Positions 23,241 through 40,699 of a DNA stretch of 64,000 nt are shown in pieces. The stretch is from Rhodosorus marinus (lineage: Eukaryota; Rhodophyta; Stylonematophyceae; Stylonematales; Stylonemataceae). Numbering within the stretch: position 1 is the stretch's first letter; the number at the start of each line of letters is the position of its first letter. The notes under the pieces are model-generated. The model was given only the letters and a program-made list of their open reading frames with translations. It did not search any database and was not told the DNA's origin. Position numbers and translations under genes: made by a program. Where the stretch lies: the NCBI GenBank assembly GCA_029953675.1, contig JAMWBK010000005.1, positions 1,240,001 to 1,304,000 on the forward strand. The letters are read 5' to 3'.

Positions 23241-24126
23241 TCTTAGTTCTATTACTTAGACTCTCTAACGATCGTAAACCTTCTGACCTAACCTTCAGAT
23301 CCAAACCAGAAAAAAATGAAATTCCAATTCGTTTCCAACCAGCCCTCCCACACCACCCTAAGAACAAGATCTACTCAAGCCTATCTTCGCCATATGCCCA
23401 ATGCAACCTGGTCACCTCCCTATCGTCCGCAATAGTACACTACGCATTACATATAATCATTTATCGATAGAATTATGATAACAATGGATATATCAGTACA
23501 TTCATTAGTACAAATGGGCAGAAAATAATTAATTATGAAAATTATTTAATGAGGTGATCCTGACATGAAACGGAGACTTAACAGAGTTTCGTTTGACGAT
23601 TCCTGGGAGCGATGATTTTGAATTCGGCATAGCCCTTTTGCGCGCTGATAAGTGGATTCAACTGGCCAGATAGGGACAATTCCCCTCCTTCCTAACTTTT
23701 TTTTGAATTGGTTGACTGCGGTGTGTGAACAACGTCCCGCACTTTGTGTCAACGAACGGGGCCTGGGGGTTGCTCACAAGTAGGTTGCTTCGACGCTTTT
23801 AAAACTGAACATCGAGGACACAGGCCGGCTGCGAGCTGACTCAGATCTCGTTAGATTCTCCGCGACCACGTGGAGAGTCAACTACATCCCCAAGAAAAAA
23901 CTAAATCCGAGCGTTCCCGCGCCACGCGCCAACACATGGCAAAGCAATTGAGCTTGTAATCATCCTTCAACGATCCTTTTGGCGCTGACATAGATGTCAA
24001 ATATGAGAAAACTCTTTCATTCTACTTCAAGTTACTAAAAAAACCCAATAACCTCAAAGCCTTCCTCTGGAACACCCGACGCTCAGCGCTTTGGGTCTGA
24101 CCTCCCAATACTGTCTAAGGCAAAAA
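23241..24126. other. Intergenic, convergent side of the Ca pump
   Basis: There is no gene here. The sequence is AT-rich around 23440-23560, and 24000-24126 probably forms the 3' untranslated region of the pump. Confidence 0.45.
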
Positions 24127-30601
<6,475 letters not shown>

Positions 30602-31492
30602 ATGGAGAAGAAATCGCCTGCTTTTGTTGTTGTGAGTGGTGGCCGAATCACCCGGCCGGCACCGATTATTGGTAAGAGTTCGTTTGTGGACAGGGTTCAC
30701 GTGGCCCCGACACCAATGGCGACGGTCAGCTCGAGGTCAAGGGTGCAGATGAATATTGTCGAGAGGTTTTTCCGGGTCGTCAGGGCGAACGCGAACAAGG
30801 TCGTCTCTGGTCTTGAGGATCCCGAGAAAATGATCACTCAAGCTGTAGGGGAGATGGAGCGTGATTTGATCAAGGTCAGACAAGCGTATGCGGAGGTATT
30901 TGCGACAACCAAACGACTGGAGAAGCAGAAGGAGCAGGCGACAACCATGTCTGCCGAATGGTATAAGAGGGCCCAACTCGCATTGGAGAAGGGTGATGAG
31001 AATCTCGCGAGGGAAGCTTTGACTAGGAAGAAGCAGTTCGAGGAAACTGCAAATGCAGTGACAGTTCAGCTGGAACCGATGCTTGTGAATGTGGGCAAGT
31101 TGAACGGGTCTATGCAGACGCTTGAAGGAAAAATCTCCGAAGCTCGGGCTCAGAAGGATCAGTACGTTGCCCGTGCTAGGACCGCACAAACCACTCAGAA
31201 GGTGAATGAGATGCTGGGCAACGTTGGAGTGTCATCATCCATGGCTGCGTTTGAGAAAATGAAGGATAAGGTCGAGGAATTGGAAGTTTCATCGGAGGTA
31301 TCCGCCGAGCTCGCATCGAGCACAGATAAGACCCTGGAGCAGAAGTTCCTCGATCTCGAGAAAGGGTCAGGTGTCGATGATGAGCTTGCGAAGATGAAGA
31401 ACCAACTTGGAACTGGCCAGAAGTGGTCGTTGCCAGCTGACGCAAGTGTGGACAATGAGCTGGAGAAAATGAAGAAGGAACGGGGGCATTGA
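30602..31492 (+). CDS. VIPP1: VIPP1/IM30 thylakoid membrane ESCRT-like protein
   Basis: A single exon encodes 296 residues from ATG 30602. The first 49 or so (MEKKSPAFVVVSGG..., no acidic residues after Glu2 until Asp) form a likely plastid transit peptide. The mature part starts MNIVERFFRVVRANANKV, the amphipathic helix 0 that binds membranes. The long PspA-type helical hairpin follows (ALVNDP-like GLEDPEKMI, then AEWYKRAQLALEKGDENLAR, LEGKISEARAQKDQ and MLGNVG). It ends SVDNELEKMKKERGH, the extra C-terminal tail that separates VIPP1 from bacterial PspA. By family knowledge it forms rings and rods that protect and remodel thylakoid and inner envelope membranes. Its nuclear location and leader indicate a plastid-bearing host. 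The intronless structure contrasts with most neighbours. Confidence 0.95.
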   Translation: MEKKSPAFVVVSGGRITRPAPIIGKSSFVDRVHVAPTPMATVSSRSRVQMNIVERFFRVVRANANKVVSGLEDPEKMITQAVGEMERDLIKVRQAYAEVFATTKRLEKQKEQATTMSAEWYKRAQLALEKGDENLAREALTRKKQFEETANAVTVQLEPMLVNVGKLNGSMQTLEGKISEARAQKDQYVARARTAQTTQKVNEMLGNVGVSSSMAAFEKMKDKVEELEVSSEVSAELASSTDKTLEQKFLDLEKGSGVDDELAKMKNQLGTGQKWSLPADASVDNELEKMKKERGH

Positions 31493-31734
31493 ATCGAATG
31501 TCTTGCAGTACGCTCTTGTCAGGATAATTTTAGCGGTCTGAAGGTCAGCGGGATAATCCACAGGGGAAGTCGACGTCGTTTGATTCAGCACCACCCCAGC
31601 CTGCCATCTCAATGACGCCTTATGAGTTTGCTGTGGATATATGATCATATATGAGTAAAATTGTAACTAGCGATGCGTTGATCACTGCGCTGTCTCCTTT
31701 GTCGTTTTTCTGGCAAGCCTAATATCTCGAAGTA

Positions 31735-32682
31735 TCAAATGATCTTCTTCTTCTTAAAGAAACTCTTCATATGGAACAGTTGATATCCCCCAACGGCGAA
31801 CATAATGACGCAAGCCGTCACACTATAGAAGAGGACCTGCTTGTTGATTTTCTCATTAACTCTTCTTAAGTCGTCCTCCCTGAGGCGGACCTCTTCCAGG
31901 TCGGCCATGAGTTCGCTCAGCTCGTCGTTCAAGTCTTCAAGCTGTCCCTCGACATCAGTGAACTCGCTCTCTTGCTTGCTTCTGAAGTGATCAGTGGTCA
32001 TCGCCCCTTTCAAAATCTACGGAGGGGCAAGTCCAATGCTCTTGAGCGGATTTGCTGAATAGCATAATATTCAACTGCGGGGCCTGTACTCACCTTGAAC
32101 GACACCTTTCGCTTCTGGGTGTTATCCCGCCTGCCTGTTGGGACGTTCGAAAAGCACAAATCATACTTCATGTTGCTATGCCCGCTTGCGCCGTAGTCAT
32201 CGGCTTCATAATCGTAGTAGTCATCCTCGTAGCTGCTGCCACCAGCGGATGGCGTCGTGAAACTGAACTTCCCGTGAGTAATTCCCTCCTTTTTGTAGAT
32301 AGTCTCACTGTTCTCATTCATCACCTGAAGCGACCAAGGGCATCTTCCCTCCTTAGTTTTTGCAGTGGGGAAATGACCACATTTTGAGCAAACTACTTAC
32401 CGAAAAATCTACGGACATCTCGCCCTCTCCAGTAGCCACTAGATACTCAGCAACGACCTAGAGCAAAAAGACAAACCGCGATGGGACCGGATTACAGTAG
32501 CATCAAAGGCGAGGCATTGGGAACTCTGTACGCGAAATATCCGTGCTAGTGGTCACCTTCGTATCACCGTGAAAGAATTCCGAGAAGCACTGAGTCTGCC
32601 CTTGGCCCAAGTAAAACTGAAATCCAAGGCAACCATTGACAATCACGAGTGAGAAAACCCAAACCACGTTTAAGAATCGCAT
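31735..32682 (-). CDS. p24/TMED family cargo receptor
   Basis: Four exons (32682-32557, 32457-32401, 32324-32094, 32016-31735), all joined at phase 0, encode 231 residues. There is a signal peptide (VVWVFSLVIVNGCLG), then a GOLD domain with paired cysteines (one in QTQCFSEFF, one in KYDLCFSN), a coiled coil (EGQLEDLNDELSELMADLEE), one membrane span (VLFYSVTACVIMFAVGGYQL) and a short cytosolic tail ending FFKKKKII. The FF motif binds COPII and the dilysine signal binds COPI, so the protein cycles between ER and Golgi and helps select cargo such as GPI-anchored proteins. Unusual: the GOLD domain contains a Tyr/Asp-rich acidic insert (YEDDYYDYEADDYGASG) before the second cysteine. The exact p24 subfamily was not decided. 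Confidence 0.93.
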
Positions 32683-32810
32683 CCTTGATCGTCCCTTGGG
32701 GCTCAGTCAAACCAACCCCCAACAAATATATATGGGTCTATCCTCCCGCTCGAGCTCCACCTTAATAGCCGTCTAACCCGAGGTTTTTCCAAGACGCAAT
32801 TACTTCTCAA

Positions 32811-33224
32811 CTACATAACAAACCGAACGTGCTCTTCAAGATCTTCTTCAACCAGTCCTCTATAGACTACCTCACCTTTTTCACAGACCATCAAAAGGAC
32901 TCCGGTCGTCTTCCTCCTCTTCTTCGAAAAGAAGGGGTTTACGAACCCTTCTGTCAAGGACGGGTCTGAAAACAGAGCATGTTTGTCATAGGACATTTAG
33001 TAGTCTTGGTTAAGGGACGATAGTAACCTTCGATCAGGGTTTGGCCGGGTCTGGGACAAGAAGTAAAAACAGATCTCACCAACGACCAAGAGCCAAACTC
33101 TCTGCGCAGCGCACGAGGTCTTGGGGGGGGGGTGGACAGCCTGGACTGACGTTCTCAGAAGGGCGTTCTTGGTTGTACTAGCAAGCAGAAGGATGAAAAC
33201 TCGTAGAGCGATCGAAAAGCCCAT
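32811..33224 (-). CDS. Small signal-bearing protein, unrecognised
   Basis: Two exons (33224-33080 and 32965-32811) with a 114-nt intron (GTGAGA donor, TTTCAG acceptor, phase 1) encode 99 residues. The start GFSIALRVFILLLAST is a clear signal peptide or anchor. Exon 2 reads DPSLTEGFVNPFF, a KKRRK patch, and then GVLLMVCEKGEVVYRGLVEE, ending VRFVM. An ER or secretory location is inferred. No family is recognised. The start lies about 130 bp upstream of the p24 stop on the same strand. A C-run within exon 1 (7-9 G on the plus strand near 33125) is a place where an indel could shift the frame. Confidence 0.55.
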
Positions 33225-33659
33225 CAGTCAGTGAGAAAGAATCCGTCTCTGTCCTGCCGGCACCCTTTCGCGTTCGCTTTGTTTGATCTAGTCTAGACCT
33301 TTCGATTCAAAACCATGAAACTCAGTCTTTAAATATTTGATTATTGTTAATTAATCACCAAAGTAAGTCAGGTAGTACTAATCTAAAATCCGAATGTCCT
33401 AGATTATTCAGGGACCAGGTTGCTGTAACGTAGAGCAGAGTTGAACAAATTTTTAGAACGGTGTGGAAGGAGAAATCGAGTAGATGGATTACAACAATCT
33501 GATTCCCAAACCGCAAGCGTTTCATGTCATCGCAGGCGCTCAGGTGCTCCTGGAGAGGTGAAAGATCTACTTGGAGCACTCGGGTGCTTCGAAGGACAGA
33601 CTATGGATCCCATAGAACTGTCGTACAGGAGAAGCTTGCGTCGAGGTTTTGGGCATCTC

Positions 33660-34491
33660 CTATGGTTTTGCGTCTGGCTCCATCCGGTTTTCCAACGGCA
33701 ATTCCAGAGGAGTAATGGTGTTAAGTATACCTAGCGTAGCATGAAGTTGGTCTGAGCATGGATCGTGGACAGATCTGGCTGGAAGCGAGTAGAACAGCGA
33801 ACACTTCAACTTACCGGAAAGGAACTCTCGAATTGGCTTGGGCAAGGTGTAGAACGTTCGGTGCTTTGTCCTGTTCCGCCATTCTTGGTACTTGCTTATC
33901 CTCCACCTCTCCACCGCCCTCTCGATGCCAATCCATTTCGGGGCGTAGAAGGAGCTGGGTATAAAGGAAAAGGTTGATGAGTTGGTAGTACATTGAGAAG
34001 TAGGGTGTTTTGCGCGGAATCTCACCTAATATTGAAGCCAGCAGGTACATAAGCCGTTCCCAGACCGAGAATAAGCCCAGTTCCGAATCCTACTCCGCAA
34101 ACGGTACCCACTCCCGTTCCAGCGCCAAAGATGACTCCAAAGGGAAGCCCATACCCAGCACCAATACCAAAGAAAGGACCCACGGAGCTAGACGAAGAAG
34201 GCGTGAGACGTTCAGCTCACGCAAAGCGATATCATTTTATCCAGTGCGAGTCAGAAGCTCTTGCCCATAGCAACGTTTCTTCAGTGTACATACGCACCAT
34301 CCAATTCCATAGCCCCAACCAGTGCCTCCAAAGGCAAACAGCTTCGGGGGTTGTGGCAATCCATAAGGATAAAGCTCACCTTTTGCGCCGTCCCCACGAA
34401 TATGATCAATACCAGGTGACTCCCTGCTCATGCCACCGATACCCGGGTGGTATTCCCTCGTCGGCAAACCGTTTCTTGGTGGATCATCCAT
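33660..34491 (-). CDS. Glycine-rich membrane protein
   Basis: Exon 1 (34491-34298) uses a GTGCGT donor, exon 2 spans 34187-34026 and exon 3 begins at 33954. Phases agree only with this donor. Residues 1-64 are hydrophilic. The core is an extended glycine-zipper stretch, FGGTGWGYGIGCSVGPFFG continuing IGAGYGLPFGVIFGAG and VGFGTGLILGLGTAY, which should form one or two tight membrane hairpins. A basic, Trp/Tyr-rich tail follows (KWIGIERAVERWRISKYQEW). Plants have similar small Gly-rich envelope proteins (for example the TGD5 type), so a plastid envelope or other membrane role is possible but unproven. The 3' end is uncertain: from 33815 the frame reads through to 33660, or is spliced at a GTAAGT after which 36 nt or more would be removed. 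Confidence 0.65.
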
Positions 34492-35508
34492 TCCTTTTGT
34501 AGTTTATTTTGCCTAGTCAACCAACTATCACCTCAAAGCAGTAGAACTCCTCACTCTTGCTGAGTGTAGATCAGCAGCCCGCAGTACCGCTCTCCACCCT
34601 TTCTGGCTTGGGAATGGCCCTGGCGCTCGGGGCTGCCGATGTGCCACAGAGAGGGTCAAACGTTTGCTGGCAAATTGTTGATTTTGTTTAGTCTTCTACA
34701 GTCCTAAGTAGATCATAGCTATCCACTATTGGAAGAGAGGGGTCCGACGAAGCTCACGCAAAACGTGTGGATATTTCGCCGTAGCCTTCCGAACGCGGAA
34801 GAAACCAGACTGTCCGCAAACATCAACAAACGGCTAGTTCAATCGTTGATCTTTCTAGTGGTTCGAATGGATCGATGTGTAGGTGAGACCAGAGCACGTC
34901 ATTGGAGCGGGAGTCTGCAAAGCTAACGTGGCTACGCTGCGAATAAAGAGCATCACATAATCTGGTAGCTCAAGCCGGGAATGGAAATCGTACGCGAAGA
35001 TATACAAGGTAAATTTCTTATTCTGGCCATTGAGTCCAGAGTGGGTCCGTTAAAGGTCCGTCAGCCTCCCAAGCAACTCTTCCGCACCCACATCAGAGCA
35101 GCCCCTGCCAATCGCAATGAATTCCCAACAAAAACGCGGGAAAAGTAGAATAGGGTATTTTTGCCGGGAAATGGAGATATAGTAAGGAATAGGAATAGCG
35201 GTCCATCCTAGATTTCAAACTGGTTTAAAACGGAGTTTGTGGTCGTTGAAAGTCTATATTGAAGGAGTTGAGCTTTGAGAATGGTGTGGAGCTTTGATAT
35301 CAAGAGACCTGTGGTAAGGCTCCGGTAAGGGCGACCTAATTCGAGCGTAGACGGTGCGATGAGAAAGCTTTGAGAGCTTAGTGGACTAGCTAGCTGATGG
35401 TATGAGCAAGAACGGATTGGAGTGAGGCTAAGAGCTAGAGCGTGAGAAGGCAAAGTTGTTGTTGGGGTTGGGGGAGTCGTAGTTTGGGTTGGGTTTTCGA
35501 GAAGAGCC
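34492..35508. other. Intergenic
   Basis: No supported gene lies between the divergent Gly-rich gene and the small basic-protein gene. The only notable frames are short and lack codon bias or family likeness. Confidence 0.45.
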
Positions 35509-35861
35509 ATGTCGCTGCTTGATAACTTACCGAGCCAGTCAGGAAGCGAAGGGGATTTTACTGAATTTTGTGTACAGGGGAGCTGTAAAGTGAAGGTACT
35601 CCTGTGTGATAACACCACAATGCCCCGAAAGGTTGTAAAAACAACCAGCGACTACTTCATGAGACGGAACATGCGACAAAGGTACATGATGGAGAGAAAA
35701 TCCAATCGAGCTCGTGGAGAAGGTAATAAAAAAGCGAAAAATAGTCCTAGGCTGGAGTCACTGTCGCTGATGATTGTTCTTCACACGTAAAATCAGGTTC
35801 AAGTGGCAAAGCCCGAAAACGGCCAAAAGGAGTCTCGTCCTTGCAACCGATTAGAAATTAG
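35509..35861 (+). CDS. Small basic protein, unrecognised
   Basis: Two exons (35509-35722 and 35797-35861) are joined by a 74-nt intron (GTAATA donor, TCAG acceptor, phase 1). From the first ATG the product has 92 residues; an in-frame ATG at 35620 would give 55. The N-terminal part is acidic (NLPSQSGSEGDFTEF). The rest is strongly basic, with TSDYFMRRNMRQRYMMERK, RARGE and GKARKRPKG. This composition suggests a nucleic-acid-binding or ribosome-linked protein, but no family is recognised. The intron removal brings a second Lys/Arg-rich segment into frame, which supports the model. Confidence 0.5.
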
Positions 35862-36190
35862 CTCCTTTTTTATGCATACAAATATATATATATATAACCT
35901 TCTACCAGAGACTTTCTTCGAGGATAACGAATGCTCCCAGATCCTGACGGTGGTTTCCTGACAGGAACAGCTCTGAATCTCGGTAAACAGAAGCTTCTCC
36001 TCCCGCTGTTGGACTTGTGTACGCATCCCCTGTTGAATCTGTTCACCGCTTCGTGCACTTTTCCGCTAAACATGAACAATTCAACGCTTTAGCATTGCTC
36101 GACCTTCAGGGACCGATACGTCCCCAGTCCGAACGCGTTTGCGCAGCCAGACGAAAGTCTCAGAAAGGTTCTCATCTCTTGCTGCTTTCC
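35862..36190. other. Intergenic, tail of MAK16
   Basis: Minus-strand frames at 35799-36079 (for example MRTQVQQREEKLLFTEIQ) look partly protein-like but could not be joined to a start or stop. The stretch includes a short TA repeat near 35883-35897. Confidence 0.35.
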
Positions 36191-37463
36191 TCAGTTTCTG
36201 TTTGATTCTTGTTGAGAAGTCGTAGGTTCATTCTCGTATTCTACTTCAACACGAACCCCCCTTGACTTTCGCTTTCGTCCCTTAGCTCTTGTTTTTGATC
36301 TGCTCGTGAGCACCTTCTTAACCTCTACAACCGTTGAACAGAAGAACGGCAACGTGTTTCAGGGCAACAGTCTAGAAAAGGGTAGCCCAACGGCGCATGT
36401 AATCCATACCTTCCTCAGCAATTTCCTCGTCGTCCAGATCACTGTCATCGTCAAAGTCAAACTTCTCTCCATTTTTGGATTCGGAACCCAGGTCCTCCAT
36501 GTCCTGCATTGATGATGCATATTCCTCTTCCTCCTCGTCTTCCTCAGAGTCGTACTCTGCTTCGTACTCCATCTCCTCTTCTTCCTGAAAAATAAAATTA
36601 ACGAACCACAAAAGCAAGAGAGATAAGGCAGGGCAAACTTTGGGAATCTCCAGAACTGGTTCAGTTTTCACCTCTTCTTGAAGTTCCTCGTCCTCTTCTT
36701 CTTCAAGTTCGGCCTCTTCCTCCAGGGCCTTCTCATACTGAACTTTTGGAAAGTTGTATATGGAATCATAGGTTCCGCTACGTAGTCTCTCCAGAAGCTC
36801 TTTCTCAATCGTCCGGTCCAACTTTGCAGCTCTAAGCGCTTTCGCTTCCCTTGAACGGTCCCTCTTTTCGACCTACAAATTGTTCACCAGATTGAGGTAT
36901 GTCAGAGGCCGCGCTCAAGCAGGCGAATTTTGTAGCAGGCAGAAGCTCCGTACCTTCTTGTTTATTCCAACGAGGCGAGTCTTAGCTCGCAACTTCAATC
37001 GACGCTTCCGAATCAGGTACTGAGTAATTTTCGTTAGTCGTTGCTTTGCTTTATGGACCAGAAACTTTGGCCAGTATTGCATCCGTTCGTCGACGATTTC
37101 AAGAGCCTTGGTGTAGTTGCTGGGCAATTTGATTTTCTCCCATAGCTTGTTCGGCATATGCGCTCTAAATGTGGAAACGAAAGATGGTTTCAGTTGAAGC
37201 CCAAGGCCTCACGATCGTGTCTGTGCAAACGGCAAAGAGGTGGTTTGAAACCGTTACCTTTCAATCGTCTTAATATACATCACACACCGACCTTCTCGCT
37301 CCAGAATTGTCGCATACCGGCTATTCGCCAGAGGACACGCCTGTCTACTACACAGGCCAGTCACGTTGTACTCATGCTTACAAAACGTATTCGTCCTTGT
37401 CTTAACTTTGAAAGAACAAAAATTCTGTGAAAGCAGGTTCCACACGGCATCATCATGCTGCAT
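36191..37463 (-). CDS. MAK16: MAK16, 60S ribosome biogenesis factor
   Basis: Five exons (37463-37258, 37164-36954, 36872-36639, 36584-36410, 36324-36191), all in phase, encode 319 residues. Exon 1 has the family start [19 protein letters not shown] and the cysteine cluster [11 protein letters not shown]-x-x-x-x-C that binds zinc/iron-sulfur in this family. Exon 2 gives [32 protein letters not shown] and the basic [15 protein letters not shown] helix. A Glu/Asp-rich stretch fills exons 3-4. The last exon restores a basic tail ([20 protein letters not shown]) typical of MAK16. The protein works in the nucleolus in early 60S pre-ribosomes together with RPF1 and NSA1. Reading through the last intron would give an in-frame stop after RRWATLF. 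Confidence 0.95.
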
Positions 37464-38186
37464 GCTTCTTCAAAACCACCCAGAGCCCGTTGAAGGCCGC
37501 GGCTCCAAAATATCAGCAGAAAAAATCCGAAATAAACCTTCTACAACACCCAAAGAACCCGTGCCCTCAACAAACTCCTCCAAACCCCCTCCTCTCAAGA
37601 AAAAATCCTCCTTCCCCTTCTAAAACAACCAACCCCTCCTCCCTCGTCACTTTAACGCATCCAAGCCTTTCTTGCTTTTCACAAGAAATAACAAAAACAA
37701 TGTATCATCCTTTCCATTCTGTCCAAACAAGCCTATCTCAAAGCCTTCATCCCCACCAAACTCATCCAACTTCCCATCAGCCATTTGGCAATGCCCTTAA
37801 CTCACAAAGCAAAATTCCATCGACCGAAGCCCCCCACCGACCGACGAACATTCCAATCATTATAATATTAAATAACCTTACAATAAATAATTAGTCAGTC
37901 TTTATTTACCAAAACGTTCATAATTTCAATTTTGGCTTCGTTTAAATTGAAGTTGATCAGTCATTATAATCAACCTCCTGAGTTTTTCTTCTTTTTTTTT
38001 TTTTTTTTTGCTGTCGTTGTTTCGTTGTTTGTTTGATTTTGAATTTTTTAAGTCCGGGGGAGGGGGGGAAGGGTGAGCTTGGGAAGAGGGAGCAGGTGGT
38101 AGTTGTGGGTTTTAGGACGGTCTTTACAGTTTGAAGAAGTTTCATCTGGATTTATGGTGAACTTTTTGTAGAATCTGATAGCAAGA
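37464..38186. other. Intergenic, low complexity
   Basis: The sequence is CA-rich on the plus strand around 37500-37850, then AT-rich, with a T run at 37991-38009. No gene is supported. Confidence 0.5.
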
Positions 38187-38690
38187 TGAATGCCTTTGTC
38201 GCGCCCCGTCCTCCGTTTCCCGATGGACTGTTCAGTCCCTTTTCTGGCATGGCTGAGCGTTGTAGCGGTGCCGGGATTGTGTACTTCGTGATGGATGTAC
38301 CCGGAGATGAGATCTGGCGGGGGAAATCAGGGCGTGTGAAAGTGTGCGTCCTCGGTGCACAATAGTGAAGTACATATCGCGAAGCGTGATGGTCAAGTAT
38401 TCTCCTAAAGAAAGGAGATGGCAGCTGGGCTTTACTCAAACGCACTCAAGACGAAAATCTGCAAGGTTTTCAGATTCAATCCTCAACGTTTGTGGCTTCG
38501 GATTGGTGATGATCTCTGCCAGCTTGTTTTACATTCTGTATCGAGGTCTCACGCAATGTTCGTGTTTCGGTTTTCCCGCCTTAGCCCATTTCCCGTATCG
38601 TTAGCTCGTGCGATCGGGATGATCCCCGGACCAACCCGCCGGAAGCATTCCTCGGTTTGCACAGAGCTGCCGCATGGTTGGATTAGTTGA
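38187..38690 (+). CDS. Unresolved split ORF, possible FHA-like segment
   Basis: An ATG at 38187 opens a 59-codon frame (MNAFVAPRPPFPDGLFSPF, then GIVYFVMDVPGDEIW) that stops at 38365. Two further protein-like frames follow: KYSPKERRWQLGFTQTHSRRK around 38400-38455, and FNPQRLWLRIGDDLCQLVLH running into SVSRSHAMFVF around 38475-38580. The last recalls the IGR...D-x-x-L-x-x-x-x-VSRxHA core of FHA phosphothreonine-binding domains, but the match is short. I could not place introns that join all three. This may be a multi-exon gene or a decayed one. Confidence 0.25.
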
Positions 38691-40560
38691 AACGTTCGAG
38701 TGAGCGTTTTAGGAGATGCTCGCAGATATAGCAGAAGCCAAGATGTCCGCTTGTTTTCGTATTCACCGTAGCGCGTCTACTTCAGCATCGCAGGTTGAAT
38801 TATTCTACTAGTGTCGTGGAACATGCAACTGGGTCCATGCCAGCGCACGTGTCCTAGCATCAAGCAAGAAAAGTCGTCAGCGTTCGGCAATGAACTCAAC
38901 TGCTAATCAAAGCTCAGGCTGCTCCCGATTCAATCAGCATTGCCGCAACTCCAATATTCTCAGGGGACGAAACCTAGTAGCTTACATTCGTACTCGCGAA
39001 AGCCAAGACTGTAGTCATGGCATTGAAAACGGTGAACCAAGAGTCACTACTGGTAAGCTACTAGTTGCGAAACCCGACCTTGTTGTGTTGTTGTGCTAGT
39101 TGCGACTGCTTACAGAGGAAATGCTTGGAAATGCAGGCGATGCGTTAATTAAGATATTTCTAGATTCCATACCCTTCTCAACCCTCTAAAACCTCTAAAA
39201 TTACTCTTGAAAAACGAATAGAATGAATCTAAATATTGACTTATTATCCATATTCATCACTTCTTTTCTCACCCGGTTGTCCTCTCCAACATTGCGTATC
39301 ATTATAATTTATTGCAAATAAAACCCCCAAAACTAATGAGACTCAGTAGGGGTTAAGCATATTCCTCAAAGTTTGCTCGAACACAAATTATAGAACCAGC
39401 TAGGGCATTCTCACGGCTTGCGGATTTCCGCATTCAGTATCTCAAAACCACCTCCCAAAATCCCATCAAATTATTCCATAATTCATAAATCATGGTTATC
39501 TTCCAAAAACCAAAAAAAGACTCCATGTCGAAAACACCCCTCAGCAGAACGAGAACGCCATGGTACAAAAAATGCCAACCCTAACCCCTATATCCAACGG
39601 GCATAAACCTCCTAAATTTCGCTATCTACCACTAATAACTGTCACTTTCACATATATAATTAATTTATCGAATACATTTATAAAAATGAATTAATATAAA
39701 ATAGGTGTTGACGAATAAAAGATGTTTATATTCCGATATTGTATTGAGATGAGACGGGGTAGAGATACCTGCTTAGGTATGTTTCAAGGGAACAGTTGAA
39801 GGGGGTAAGGAAACTTTTGCATTATTTTTCTTTCATTTTTAAGGATATAGACGATTGCAAAAAATCTTGCCGTGGGACGTTCTACTGAAGCACAAAAAAG
39901 GAGTTGTTTGTTGGGGGGGAGGGAAAGGGGTGGGGTTGAAATATTTCAACATATAGTCATATGGTCATAAGATAGTTTATTTGTTTTTGTATTATTTATT
40001 GTTGGACAAGAAAGGGGTAATAATTTGTCCAATGTTTGTCTTGGGATTCTTGGCGAGAGGGTATAGGAAAAGGCATTTTGTGGGAAGTTGGAAAGGGGGG
40101 GAGAGGGGTTGGGAGCGCGGAGGAGAGGTGTTTGGGGAGAAGAGTTGATAGAGGAAGGAGGGGAGAGGAGGAAGGGAGAGGAGGAGGGGAGAGGAGGAGG
40201 GGAGTGTGGGGATGGGATGGTGAGAAGGTAAGGAAGGATCAGAGTTGGACTGGCATTTTCAGGACTGTATGTATGTTCTAGGTGTCGATGGGGGAGTATC
40301 AAGGTGGCTGTTGGGCTTCAGTTGTGTGGAAGGTCTGGAAGGGTTTTTAGTTTGCTTTCCTGTATCGGGGAGTATGAACTGGTGAGAAGGCATGGATTGC
40401 ACAGGTCTTTGTTTTTGAAATTCGGACTTGCCAAATGGTTCGTGATTAGAAAAAGAAAAATCCTGTTGTTTGCCTGCACAGGGGTGATGCCCTTGAGCCT
40501 GTTCGAGAAGAAGAGAGGATATTTTTTGGGTTGGGAGCGAGTGTTCGGAGCTTCAGGGTA
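38691..40560. other. Intergenic with purine tract
   Basis: There is no supported gene. A 12-bp perfect inverted repeat lies at 38974-38985 and 39053-39064. AT-rich sequence fills 39180-39720. A long G/A-rich tract at 40060-40210 is listed separately. An 85-codon frame at 40304-40558 is hydrophobic-basic without recognised features. Confidence 0.45.
40060..40210. repeat. Polypurine tract with short tandem repeats
   Basis: The plus strand is almost pure G/A over about 150 bp. It includes three imperfect copies of a 15-bp GAGGAGGAGGGGA-like unit (about 40153-40205) and several runs of four or more G. Such tracts can form triplex or G-quadruplex DNA. Confidence 0.6.
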
Positions 40561-40699
40561 GTATAGGGGAATGGATACGCTTCTTTGTTTCATTAGCGGG
40601 GGAGTACTTTGGGCGGATAAGTCGTAGAGGTAGGTCAGGTTAGGAACTTAGTGGTGCGTCAGTTGATCCGTCGTACTGGATCAGGGGAGTTTGAAGCTG

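Noticed and set aside
36372-36410. MAK16 ending at RRWATLF
   Set aside because: An intron from 36409 to 36325 restores the basic tail expected of MAK16; the apparent end is intron read-through.
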